From the NCBI GenBank assembly GCA_038230595.1, contig JBBRMY010000021.1, forward strand, positions 1-25,557: a stretch of 25,557 nt of DNA. Direction: 5' to 3'. Under the pieces are notes generated by a model. It did no database searches. It had not been told where the DNA came from and worked only from the letters and a program-made list of their open reading frames with translations. This DNA comes from JBBRMY01 sp038230595. Its GTDB lineage: Bacteria > Bacteroidota > Ignavibacteria > Tepidaquicellales > Tepidaquicellaceae. Position 1 is the stretch's first letter. Each line of letters begins with the position of its first letter. The position numbers and the translations under genes are program-made. Below, piece by piece: positions 1-8,022 of this stretch.

Positions 1-524
1 ATGATTCCGGCTTAAAAAATAAAAAGCTCTGCGGAGTTTTGCTGACAGGAGGATGGGAATCAAAAAGATATAAGGAAAACGACTGGATTGAGCTTTTAAA
101 AATGATGAAGCAGAAATATCCTTTTGAGTATATTCTTATCTATGGAAATGAGACTGAAAAAATTCAGGCAGATAAAATAAAAAATTCTGTTGGGGATAAG
201 GTCACCATATTTCCTCTGCGACCATTACTATACCTTGCTGCATTCTTAAAAAAATGTGATATTGTAATAGGCAGTGATTCAGGACCTCTACATATTGCTG
301 CTGCAATGAATACCCCTCTTTTAGGAATTTTCGGACCAACTGATCCTAATCTCGGCGGTCCTTATGGCGGAAAAGTACTGACCATTGTTAAAGAGGAGCT
401 TGATTGCTTAAGATGCAATCTTCATGATTGTCCGATTGGAAATATTTGCATGACACAGCTATCAAAAGATCTTATCATAAATAAGTTTGATGAGCTTATA
501 AAAATTAACGGAATAATTTTATAA
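1..524 (+). CDS. Glycosyltransferase family 9 (heptosyltransferase-like), 5' truncated
   Basis: This is the C-terminal half of a GT9 enzyme, the family that transfers heptose or a related sugar to the LPS inner core at the cytoplasmic face of the inner membrane. The reading frame is open from base 3 to the stop at 522-524, so the gene runs off the left edge. A TTG at 39 is in frame but should not be taken as the start, because protein-like sequence (DSGLKNKKLCGV) precedes it. Visible family features are the start of the C-terminal Rossmann domain (LLTGGWESKRY), the donor-binding motif GSDSGPLHIAAAMNTPLLGIFGPTDP, and a Cys-rich tail (CLRCNLHDCPIGNICM) seen in many heptosyltransferases. The acceptor cannot be told from this fragment. 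The next gene starts 13 bases downstream. Confidence 0.88.
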   Translation, partial: DSGLKNKKLCGVLLTGGWESKRYKENDWIELLKMMKQKYPFEYILIYGNETEKIQADKIKNSVGDKVTIFPLRPLLYLAAFLKKCDIVIGSDSGPLHIAAAMNTPLLGIFGPTDPNLGGPYGGKVLTIVKEELDCLRCNLHDCPIGNICMTQLSKDLIINKFDELIKINGIIL

Positions 525-537
525 AATAAATATCGAT

Positions 538-1911
538 ATGGCAGAAACCAAAGTAAAAATGCCCGGAGGTATTCCCTATATAATAGGAAATGAGCTTGCC
601 GAAAGGTTCAGTTATTACGGAATGAAGACTATCCTTATAATTTTCATGACTAAATATCTGATGACACATGCAGGTGTTGCTGATCACATGAATGATAATG
701 AAGCAAAGGAATGGTATCACCTTTTCAGTATGGCGAATTATTTCTTTCCCATATTGGGAGCTTTAGTTGCAGATATTTTCTGGGGAAAATATAAAACGAT
801 TATGCTTCTTTCAATTGTTTACGTCCTCGGGCATGCAGCTCTTGCAATTGATGATACAAGAATTGGACTGAGTATAGGCTTAACACTTATAGCTATTGGC
901 TCGGGCGGAATTAAGCCATGTGTTTCTGCTCACGTTGGTGATCAATTCGAGGAAAAGAATAAAAAGCTTATAGATAAAATATTTTCTTATTTTTATTTCG
1001 CTATTAATTTTGGCTCGTTCTTTTCAACACTTCTGATCCCGGTGGTTCTGGATAAATGGGGACCGCATCTTGCATTCGGTATTCCCGGAGTTCTGATGCT
1101 TATTGCAACCATTGTATTTTACATGGGTAATAAGAAATATATTGCAATTCCTCCAAGAGGATTACAGGAATACAAAAAAGAAATTTTCAGTCCTGCAGGT
1201 AAAAAAGCTATAAAAAGTCTTTCCTTTCTTTACCTTTTCATTGCAATGTTCTGGGCTTTGTATGATCAGACAGGTTCATCATGGGTATTGCAGGCTGATA
1301 AAATGGATACCAGTGTGAATTTAGGATTTGTTAAATTTACACTTCTTCCTTCACAGATACAGGCTATCAATCCTATTTTAGTAATGCTGATGATCCCGAT
1401 TTTCACTTATTTTATTTATCCATGGATCAATAAAATTTATAAGCTGACAGCAGTCAGGAAAATTATTATCGGTTTATTTTTGGCCGCAGGCTCTTTTGTT
1501 CTGATAGCAATGGCTGAAGCGTTGCTGCAGTCAGGAGTACACGTAGGTATTATTTGGCAGTTCTGGGCTTATGTAATTATTACAGCTGCTGAAGTCATGG
1601 TTTCAATTACAGGTCTTGAATTCTCTTATACTCAATCTCCTAACGGTATGAAGTCCTTTGTAATGGGGATGTGGCTGATGGCAGTATCTCTTGGAAATGC
1701 ATTCACTGCATTGATAAACGGACTTATAGGTGAGCCGGGTAACGGAAGCATTCTTGACGGAGCGGCTTATTTCTGGTTCTTTGCAGGTCTTATGCTTTTA
1801 ACTGCATTAGTATTTTCTTTCGTTGCATCAAAATATAAAGAAGAAAGTTTCGTTCAAAAAAGAGAAGACTATGGTGCAGGAGATTTAAATCCGACTTTAG
1901 TAGAAAATTAA
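538..1911 (+). CDS. POT/PTR2-family proton-dependent oligopeptide transporter
   Basis: This 457-residue polytopic inner-membrane protein is a member of the POT (PTR2) branch of the major facilitator superfamily, which imports di- and tripeptides with protons. The N-terminal ExxER motif is intact (E19, E22, R23 in NELAERFSYYG). The second PTR2 signature appears as FYFAINFGSFFS, and the TM4 lysine lies in GGIKPCVSAHVGDQF. About a dozen hydrophobic segments span the protein, and the length is normal for bacterial members. The ATG at 538 immediately precedes conserved N-terminal sequence; no clear Shine-Dalgarno sequence is seen. It follows the GT9 gene by 13 bases and is followed by a strong terminator. 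Substrate range cannot be read from the sequence. Confidence 0.95.
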   Translation: MAETKVKMPGGIPYIIGNELAERFSYYGMKTILIIFMTKYLMTHAGVADHMNDNEAKEWYHLFSMANYFFPILGALVADIFWGKYKTIMLLSIVYVLGHAALAIDDTRIGLSIGLTLIAIGSGGIKPCVSAHVGDQFEEKNKKLIDKIFSYFYFAINFGSFFSTLLIPVVLDKWGPHLAFGIPGVLMLIATIVFYMGNKKYIAIPPRGLQEYKKEIFSPAGKKAIKSLSFLYLFIAMFWALYDQTGSSWVLQADKMDTSVNLGFVKFTLLPSQIQAINPILVMLMIPIFTYFIYPWINKIYKLTAVRKIIIGLFLAAGSFVLIAMAEALLQSGVHVGIIWQFWAYVIITAAEVMVSITGLEFSYTQSPNGMKSFVMGMWLMAVSLGNAFTALINGLIGEPGNGSILDGAAYFWFFAGLMLLTALVFSFVASKYKEESFVQKREDYGAGDLNPTLVEN

Positions 1912-1922
1912 TTTATTAACAA

Positions 1923-1960
1923 AACCTGACAGGCTGTTTACCCTGTCAGGTTGCTTTTTT
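1923..1960 (+). terminator. Rho-independent terminator, probably bidirectional
   Basis: A perfect 11-bp stem (1923-1933 with 1942-1952) and an 8-base loop is followed by GCTTTTTT. It begins 11 bases after the POT transporter stop. The left flank is A-rich, so on the minus strand the same hairpin could terminate the convergent gene whose stop lies at 1981-1983. Confidence 0.88.
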
Positions 1961-1980
1961 AAAACTCATTCAAAGGATCT

Positions 1981-2460
1981 TTAATTCCTATGCTCATCAA
2001 TCAACTTTATAAAGCTTAAGCTATATCCCACCGGCAGCTTCGGTACTGAAACCCATCTTGTATAATTATTTCCTCCTGCCCTACACTCTCCGGATCTAAT
2101 AGTTACGTATATTTTATAAGATCTGTCATCATCTAATTTCAGAAATTCAAACTTGAACCATGAATGACAGTCAATACCACTGTAACTGATTATAGCCATT
2201 GTATTTTTTTCAGGATCAAATTCGTTAAACATCTGCGGCAGTTCAACTTTCATCGTATCCGAAAATCTTTTTATATCTGCATTACTCTGAAATTGAACAA
2301 GTGCTTTATCCATTATAAAATAATATGGTACTTCAACGAAATTCAAAAGCTTTAATTCCGATACTGTCGTATCCTTTATCAGATAATCATCATTCATTTT
2401 CTGTGAATAGCCGGAAGTTGTAATTAGAAGAAGTAACAAAATGAGAGAAAATGAGCGCAT
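1981..2460 (-). CDS. Secreted hypothetical protein
   Basis: I do not recognise this family. The frame is open from 2559, but the start is placed at the ATG at 2460 (159 residues) because it gives a textbook signal peptide: MRSF, a run of leucine and isoleucine, then a cleavage-like site TSGYSQ. The longer version would bury that peptide behind 33 residues. The mature protein of about 140 residues has no further membrane segment. It has two cysteines that could form a disulfide, in GIDCHSWF and RSGECRAGGNNYTRW, so a periplasmic or exported location is likely. It converges on the POT transporter and is divergent from prs, with 155 bases between the two starts. No function can be assigned from context. 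Confidence 0.7.
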   Translation of the reverse strand: MRSFSLILLLLLITTSGYSQKMNDDYLIKDTTVSELKLLNFVEVPYYFIMDKALVQFQSNADIKRFSDTMKVELPQMFNEFDPEKNTMAIISYSGIDCHSWFKFEFLKLDDDRSYKIYVTIRSGECRAGGNNYTRWVSVPKLPVGYSLSFIKLIDEHRN

Positions 2461-2615
2461 AAGATTTATTATGTTTGATCTTAAATTTTTAAATAGAAAA
2501 TTGGCGTATTTGTTCCCTAAAAACCCAGAATTTCTTCTCGGTTTAAAATTGATTGTCAAAATTGATTTCTTTAATTTAAACCACTGCTAATGTCCTTAAA
2601 ACCCAAAAATATAAT

Positions 2616-3554
2616 ATGTCCAATCTAAAAGTTTTCTCAGGTAGAGCATCATTGTACTTTGCCAGACAGCTTGAAAAGTATCATAGTATTAAGCTGGGTA
2701 AAAATCAATTTTCTACTTTTGCCGATGGTGAGCTATGGACTAAATATGATGAAAATATCAGAGGAACGGACGTATTTATAGTGCAGTCAACAAATCCTCC
2801 TGCAGAAAACCTTATGGAGCTTCTGATTATGATGGATGCTGCAAAAAGATCTTCGGCAAAAAGAATTATTCCGGTCATTCCTTATTTCGGGTATGCCCGG
2901 CAGGACAGAAAAGATCAACCCCGTGTTTCCATCACAGCAAAGCTGATCGCAAACATGCTTGAAAAAGCCGGTGCAGACAGGATTATCACTATGGATCTTC
3001 ATGCTCCTCAGATCCAGGGCTTTTTTGATATACCTGTAGATCACCTTTTTGCATCTGCAGTTTTCCTAGAGCATTTTGCAAAATTAAAGATCCCGAATCT
3101 TGCAATTTCATGTACAGATGTTGGAGGTTTGAAAACAGCAAGAGCATATGCTAAAAGGTTAAATGCAGATCTGCTAATTATCGACAAAAGAAGAAATAAG
3201 CCGAATGAAGCTGAAGTAATGAATATAATCGGTGATCCATCAGGAAAAAATGTTTTGATAGTTGATGATATTATCGATACAGGTGGTACATTCGTAAATG
3301 CAGTGGAAGCTTTTAAAAAAGGCGGAGCTACAAATATTTATGGACTTTGTACTCACCCTGTTTTTTCAGGCAATGCAGTTGAAAAATTAACAAATTCTTC
3401 GCTTAAACAGCTCATAGTTTCCGATACACTTCCTTTAAAGCAGACATCTCCGAAAATAAAAGTTTTATCTGTTGCAAAGGTTTTTGCAGAAGCTATCTAT
3501 AGATCAAACAGATCGCAATCTATAAGTTCATTATTTAAGAATATTGACAGATAA
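2616..3554 (+). CDS. prs: Ribose-phosphate pyrophosphokinase (PRPP synthase)
   Basis: This enzyme converts ribose 5-phosphate and ATP to PRPP, the precursor for purine, pyrimidine, NAD, His and Trp synthesis, in the cytosol. The 312 residues match the class I family along the whole length. Visible motifs are FADGELWTKYDENIRG, IIPVIPYFGYARQDRK (ATP loop), DLHAPQIQGFF, the catalytic IIDKRR segment, and the PRPP-binding loop LIVDDIIDTGGT. One oddity is that the usual S-P-D-x-G-G-x-x-R-A stretch reads CTDVGGLKTA (residues 166-175), with Thr replacing both Pro and Arg; the surrounding residues are conserved. The ATG at 2616 lacks a clear Shine-Dalgarno sequence. The E2 gene follows after 84 bases. 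Confidence 0.96.
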   Translation: MSNLKVFSGRASLYFARQLEKYHSIKLGKNQFSTFADGELWTKYDENIRGTDVFIVQSTNPPAENLMELLIMMDAAKRSSAKRIIPVIPYFGYARQDRKDQPRVSITAKLIANMLEKAGADRIITMDLHAPQIQGFFDIPVDHLFASAVFLEHFAKLKIPNLAISCTDVGGLKTARAYAKRLNADLLIIDKRRNKPNEAEVMNIIGDPSGKNVLIVDDIIDTGGTFVNAVEAFKKGGATNIYGLCTHPVFSGNAVEKLTNSSLKQLIVSDTLPLKQTSPKIKVLSVAKVFAEAIYRSNRSQSISSLFKNIDR

Positions 3555-3638
3555 TGAGATTTTCTACTGAATTGAATACTTATTTTCAGTTCGGTATCTT
3601 TAATAAATTGATAAAAGAAACAATATCCAAAACATAAT

Positions 3639-5069
3639 ATGATAGAAATTACAATGCCTAAGATGGGTGAATCCATTATGGAAGGCACCATTTTAAAGTG
3701 GCATAAACAGGCAGGAGATAAAGTAGAAAGAGATGAAACAATTCTTGAGATCTCCACCGATAAAGTTGATACTGAAGTTCCATCTCCTGAAACAGGAGTA
3801 ATAACCGAGCTTTTATTTAAAGAAGGTGATGTTGTTGAAGTTGGTAAAGTTATTGCCAATATGAGCACTGATGCAAATGCAAAACCGTCTTCAAATGGTT
3901 CTGCGAAAAAAGAAGATTCACCAAAAGAGTCAAAAGAAGAAGCACCGAAAGATTCTAAAAAAGAAGAAGCTCCTGCGTCCGAAACTCCAAAAGCTGAATC
4001 TCCTAAAATGGATTCAGATAAGGCAAGTGAAACAAAAGCTGAAGATAGTAAATCTGAAACTCATTCAAATGGTTCCTCAGGTTCCGGAAGATTTTATTCT
4101 CCGTTAGTAATGAGCATTGCCGGAAAAGAAGGCATTGGCTTTGCTGAGCTGGAAAAGATCGCAGGCACAGGAAATGAAGGAAGAGTTTCAAAAAAAGATA
4201 TTTTAAGTTACCTACAAACAAGAGGTTCAAAACCTGCTGAACAGGAAAAACCAAAAGAATCACCGGCTGCTTCAAAGCCAACTCAATCAGGTACAGCACT
4301 TAAGTCAGAAGAAAGAAAAACTCCTGAGCTGCCAAAGGTAAAAATAGATTATAACGAAGAAGGATTATCAGTCTCTGAATTCGATAACATCCGCCAGAAA
4401 ATGGCAGAGCACATGATCGCTTCTATCCGTATATCGCCGCACGTGACTGCGACTATTCAGGTTGATCTGTCAGAGATAGACAAAGTCAGAGCAGAGCAGA
4501 ATAAAACTTTTGCAGATAAGGAAGGATTCAAGCTTTCGTACATGCCGTTCATTTGTGAAGTTGTAGTAAGATCATTAAAAGATTTTCCTCTTATAAATTC
4601 TATAGTTGATGACTCATCAACACCATACAAGGCGATCACAAGAAATATGATCAATCTTGGAATTGCAGTTGCTATGGATAATGGCGGACTTATTGTTCCT
4701 GTTATTAAAAATGCTGATGGAAAAAATCTTATTGGTATTGCAAGAGATCTTAATGATCTTGCAAAAAGAGCCAGAGTTAAAAAGCTTACACTTGATGAGA
4801 TCCAGGGCGGAACATTCTCTATAACTAATTACGGAGTATTCGGTAATGATACAGGAACACCTATAATAAACCAACCTCAGATAGCAATCTTAGGTATCGG
4901 CTCTATTAAGAAAAGAGCAGTTGTTCTTGAAACTGAACAGGGTGATTTCATTGTACCAAGAAGAACTGTAAACCTGACATTGTCTTTTGATCACAGATTA
5001 ATAGATGGTGCATTAGGCGGTAAATTTGTTGCCAGAGTCAAAGAATATCTGGAAACTTACAGTATTTAA
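3639..5069 (+). CDS. 2-oxo acid dehydrogenase complex, dihydrolipoamide acyltransferase (E2)
   Basis: This is the E2 core subunit of a 2-oxo acid dehydrogenase complex, which moves an acyl group from E1 to CoA through a swinging lipoyl arm. The 476 residues show a single lipoyl domain (1-78; lipoylated K42 in ISTDKVDTEV), then a Lys/Glu/Ser/Pro-rich linker (about 80-149). These are followed by a peripheral E3/E1-binding domain (about 151-192, RFYSPLVMSIAGKEG), a second linker, and the catalytic domain (about 235-476). The active site is DHRLIDG (H452, D456). The sequence does not settle whether the substrate is pyruvate, 2-oxoglutarate or a branched-chain 2-oxo acid. No E1 or E3 gene lies in the window, so the partners must be encoded elsewhere. 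Confidence 0.93.
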   Translation: MIEITMPKMGESIMEGTILKWHKQAGDKVERDETILEISTDKVDTEVPSPETGVITELLFKEGDVVEVGKVIANMSTDANAKPSSNGSAKKEDSPKESKEEAPKDSKKEEAPASETPKAESPKMDSDKASETKAEDSKSETHSNGSSGSGRFYSPLVMSIAGKEGIGFAELEKIAGTGNEGRVSKKDILSYLQTRGSKPAEQEKPKESPAASKPTQSGTALKSEERKTPELPKVKIDYNEEGLSVSEFDNIRQKMAEHMIASIRISPHVTATIQVDLSEIDKVRAEQNKTFADKEGFKLSYMPFICEVVVRSLKDFPLINSIVDDSSTPYKAITRNMINLGIAVAMDNGGLIVPVIKNADGKNLIGIARDLNDLAKRARVKKLTLDEIQGGTFSITNYGVFGNDTGTPIINQPQIAILGIGSIKKRAVVLETEQGDFIVPRRTVNLTLSFDHRLIDGALGGKFVARVKEYLETYSI

Positions 5070-5090
5070 TTCAAATAAATTTAAATTTAT

Positions 5091-5120
5091 AAAAAGGAAT
5101 GCTATCGGCATTCCTTTTTT
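5091..5120 (+). terminator. Terminator-like hairpin between the E2 gene and the S8 protease gene
   Basis: A perfect 12-bp stem pairs 5091-5102 (AAAAAGGAATGC) with 5108-5119 around a 5-base loop, and the 3' arm ends in a T run. It lies 21 bases after the E2 stop and ends only 17 bases before the S8 protease ATG. There is no room for a promoter between the hairpin and that gene. Confidence 0.82.
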
Positions 5121-5137
5121 ATTATATAAGGATAATT

Positions 5138-6895
5138 ATGAAAAAGAATATCTCCCTAAAAGCAATTCTGCTTTTTTCTTTAGTATTTCTTTCAATTCAG
5201 AATGCCGCATTCTCACAGACAAAGCCTGATACGAAATATTTTATAATTTTTAAAGATAAAGGCGAGTTTAAGCCGGGTGTAAAGATCACAAAGGGAAGCA
5301 AAGCTTATAATGCAGGACTTGCTTTGTTGACTGATAAAGCTATAGACCGAAGAATGAAAGTATTAGGTGAGAATTATCTGATTGATTTCAGAGATCTTCC
5401 CCTTAATGAATCTTATGTCTCAAAGATAAAAAGCCTGAAGATAGAGATCATTGCCCAAACAAGATGGTTCAATGCTGTTACTGCATATCTTAATAGTGAA
5501 CAGGTTAATTCTTTGAAGCAATTGAATTTTATTTCAGATGTCCGCACAACAAAAAAAATGTTTAAGCAGGGTTCAATTGGTGAAAATTCAATTAACAACT
5601 CTGTTACAAAAGATACAACTCAAAATAAGCACAGGCTGAATTATGGCGGTTCTTTAAAGCAACTTGAAATGGTAAATGTACCGGTGCTTCATGATATGTT
5701 TGTAACCGGAAGAGGAATTCTTATTGCCGATCTTGACGATGGATTTAATTTTCTAAATCATGAAGCATTGAGAGATCATACACTTGTTGGTCAGTATGAT
5801 TTTGTAAATAAAGATCCAAATCCATTTAATGAGCCAAATCAGAAATACCCCGACTCAAAAAGTCAGAGCGCACATGGTACTGCAACTTTGTCTTTAGCAA
5901 TTGCAAAAAAAGATGGAAAAATGTACGGACCTGCTTTTGATGCTGATGTAATACTTGCAAAGACAGAATATGTTTCTTCTGAAACTCCAATGGAAGAAGA
6001 TGATTTTCTTGAAGCTTGTGAATGGGTTGAATCGCAGGGAGCGGATGTACTTACAAGCTCATTGATCTATAAGGCATTTGATGATCCCTATAAAGAAAAC
6101 TCATATTCATACGAAGATTTTAACGGACGAACTGCTGTAACGACTCTTGCTGCTTCCCATTGCGCTTACTTAGGCATTGTTGTTTGTCAGGCTGTTGGTA
6201 ATTATTATCAGACAAAAATTCCTTCATTAGGTTCTGCAGCAGATGCTGACAGTATTATATCTGTCGGAGCTGTTCTGCCGAACAGAACTATTGTTAACTT
6301 CAGCTCAAATGGTCCGACAAGCGATGGAAGAATAAAGCCGGATGTAGTTGCTCAGGGAGTAGATGATATTGTAGCTGTACATAAAGACCGAACCGGGAAT
6401 GATTCAACTTACGAATATGGTAACGGCACTTCATATTCCACGCCTATCGTTGCAGGTTTATGCGGACTAATATTATCTGTTCATCCCGAACTTACTCCTC
6501 TGCAGGTGAGAGAAGCTGTAAGAAATAGTTCAGACAATAAAAGCAGCCCGAATAATGTATATGGGTGGGGAATTCCGGATGCGTTTGATGCAGCAATGTA
6601 TTTCGGACCGATCTTCAGCAACACTTTACAATTTTCAGATGACAGTGTCTCAGTTTATATAGCTTCAAAATTGCCGCTTGATATGTCTACAGTAAGTATT
6701 CACTATCTATTTGGAATAGATTTGGATTACAAAGTTTTAAGACTGAATTATACATCTGATCTTAACAAATATTCTAAAAAATATTCTTCACCTGTTACAG
6801 ATAATTATATGATGTCAAAAGGCTTTACTTATTATGTTGCTATAAAAGATTATAACGGAAAAGAATATGTTTCCCCGATTAGTTATGTGCAATAA
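5138..6895 (+). CDS. Secreted subtilisin-like serine protease (peptidase family S8)
   Basis: This is an exported S8 endopeptidase of 585 residues. The frame is open from an ATG at 5099, but that lies inside the upstream hairpin. The ATG at 5138 is preferred because AAGGA sits five bases before it and it begins a clean signal peptide (MKKNISLKAILLFSLVFLSI, cleavage near AFSQ). An N-terminal region with AIDRR and QTRWFNAVTAYL segments resembles the prodomain-like part of Bacteroidota and Ignavibacteria subtilisins. The catalytic triad is complete: D200 in ADLDDGF, H246 in SAHGTA, S432 in NGTSYSTP, with oxyanion N355 in QAVGNYY. After the protease domain comes about 100 residues of unrecognised sequence. 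I see no type IX secretion C-terminal sorting domain. wecB follows after 21 bases with no terminator between. Confidence 0.92.
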   Translation: MKKNISLKAILLFSLVFLSIQNAAFSQTKPDTKYFIIFKDKGEFKPGVKITKGSKAYNAGLALLTDKAIDRRMKVLGENYLIDFRDLPLNESYVSKIKSLKIEIIAQTRWFNAVTAYLNSEQVNSLKQLNFISDVRTTKKMFKQGSIGENSINNSVTKDTTQNKHRLNYGGSLKQLEMVNVPVLHDMFVTGRGILIADLDDGFNFLNHEALRDHTLVGQYDFVNKDPNPFNEPNQKYPDSKSQSAHGTATLSLAIAKKDGKMYGPAFDADVILAKTEYVSSETPMEEDDFLEACEWVESQGADVLTSSLIYKAFDDPYKENSYSYEDFNGRTAVTTLAASHCAYLGIVVCQAVGNYYQTKIPSLGSAADADSIISVGAVLPNRTIVNFSSNGPTSDGRIKPDVVAQGVDDIVAVHKDRTGNDSTYEYGNGTSYSTPIVAGLCGLILSVHPELTPLQVREAVRNSSDNKSSPNNVYGWGIPDAFDAAMYFGPIFSNTLQFSDDSVSVYIASKLPLDMSTVSIHYLFGIDLDYKVLRLNYTSDLNKYSKKYSSPVTDNYMMSKGFTYYVAIKDYNGKEYVSPISYVQ

Positions 6896-6916
6896 AAATC
6901 TTCCCAAAATATTTAA

Positions 6917-8002
6917 ATGAAACTAACTATTATAGCCGGCGCGCGTCCGAATTTCATGAAGATCGCGCCGCTGATACATGAAATACTGAGAGTTCAAAAA
7001 GAGGGAAGTGAACTAACCTATAAGCTGGTTCACACCGGGCAGCACTACGATCCTAAGTTAAGTGAGACGTTTTTCAAAGAACTCAGCATTCCTGCTCCAG
7101 ATGTTAATCTGGAAGTAGGCTCAGGAACTCAGGCTGAACAGACCGGCAATATAATGATACGGTTTGAAAAATATTTAATGGAAAATCCCTCAGATCTGCT
7201 TATTGTGGTCGGAGATGTAACTTCAACCATGGCATGCTCTATTGTTGCAAAAAAATTGAATACTAAAGTAGCTCATATCGAAGCAGGGATTCGGTCATTT
7301 GATCTTGAAATGCCTGAAGAGATAAACAGAATGGTGACTGATTCGATAACGGATTATTTTTTCACAACTTCGGAAGTTGCAAACACGAATTTAAGGAAAG
7401 CGGGAGTTCCGGAAAATCAGATATATTTTGTCGGCAACATTATGATCGACACTTTGCTGAAAAATGAAGCGATGTTTAAAAAGCCTTCAATGTTTGATGA
7501 GAATAATTTATCAAATGGAAAATATATAGTTATTACTCTTCACCGGCCGTCCAATGTTGATGATCCGGAAAAGCTGAAAAATTTATTAAATGAGATCGTT
7601 TCCAATAGTATGGAGCTTCCTTTAATTTTCCCGGTGCATCCGCGAACAAAAGTTACGCTTGAACAAATTAAATTTGAGCATCCACAGGTAATTTTAACAC
7701 AGCCTCTTAGCTATCTTGAATTTAATTACCTGGTAAAAAATGCGAAGGCAGTTGTAACGGATTCAGGCGGAATTCAGGAAGAAACTACTGTTATGGGAAT
7801 TCCGTGCATTACTATGAGAAATAATACTGAACGACCGGAAACAGTAACTGTCGGTTCCAATGTTATGGTAGGAGACAATATGGATCTGTTAAAAAAAGAA
7901 TTAAAAAATCTTTTTGAGGGAAATTGGAAAAAAGGGACAATACCTGAACTATGGGATGGAAAAACCGCGGGTAGAATCGTATCAATACTGCGAGAATTAT
8001 AA
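6917..8002 (+). CDS. wecB: UDP-N-acetylglucosamine 2-epimerase (non-hydrolysing)
   Basis: This cytosolic enzyme interconverts UDP-GlcNAc and UDP-ManNAc, supplying ManNAc-type sugars for surface polysaccharide. The 361 residues match the non-hydrolysing epimerase family throughout. Motifs in order are the N-terminal AGARPNFMKIAP, VHTGQHYD, VVGDVTSTMAC, AHIEAGIRS (catalytic Glu), the VITLHRPSNVDD segment, FPVHPRTK, and the nucleotide-binding TDSGGIQEE. The ATG at 6917 directly starts the conserved first beta strand. It lies 21 bases after the S8 protease and may be cotranscribed with it. Its 3' end faces kdtA across only 20 bases, with no obvious hairpin between. Confidence 0.95.
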   Translation: MKLTIIAGARPNFMKIAPLIHEILRVQKEGSELTYKLVHTGQHYDPKLSETFFKELSIPAPDVNLEVGSGTQAEQTGNIMIRFEKYLMENPSDLLIVVGDVTSTMACSIVAKKLNTKVAHIEAGIRSFDLEMPEEINRMVTDSITDYFFTTSEVANTNLRKAGVPENQIYFVGNIMIDTLLKNEAMFKKPSMFDENNLSNGKYIVITLHRPSNVDDPEKLKNLLNEIVSNSMELPLIFPVHPRTKVTLEQIKFEHPQVILTQPLSYLEFNYLVKNAKAVVTDSGGIQEETTVMGIPCITMRNNTERPETVTVGSNVMVGDNMDLLKKELKNLFEGNWKKGTIPELWDGKTAGRIVSILREL

Positions 8003-8022
8003 ATTCAAATTAGAAGTCTCCA

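Noticed and set aside
39..41. TTG as a start codon of the first gene
   Set aside because: Protein-like GT9 sequence continues upstream in the same frame to the window edge, so the gene is truncated and does not start here.
3871..4107. Lysine-rich 78-residue frame overlapping the E2 gene
   Set aside because: It is a shifted reading of the Lys/Glu/Ser-rich linker of E2; the E2 frame is continuous and carries all domains.
5099..5137. Upstream ATG for the S8 protease
   Set aside because: It lies inside the hairpin, has no ribosome binding site and would place 13 residues before a clean signal peptide; the ATG at 5138 has AAGGA five bases upstream.
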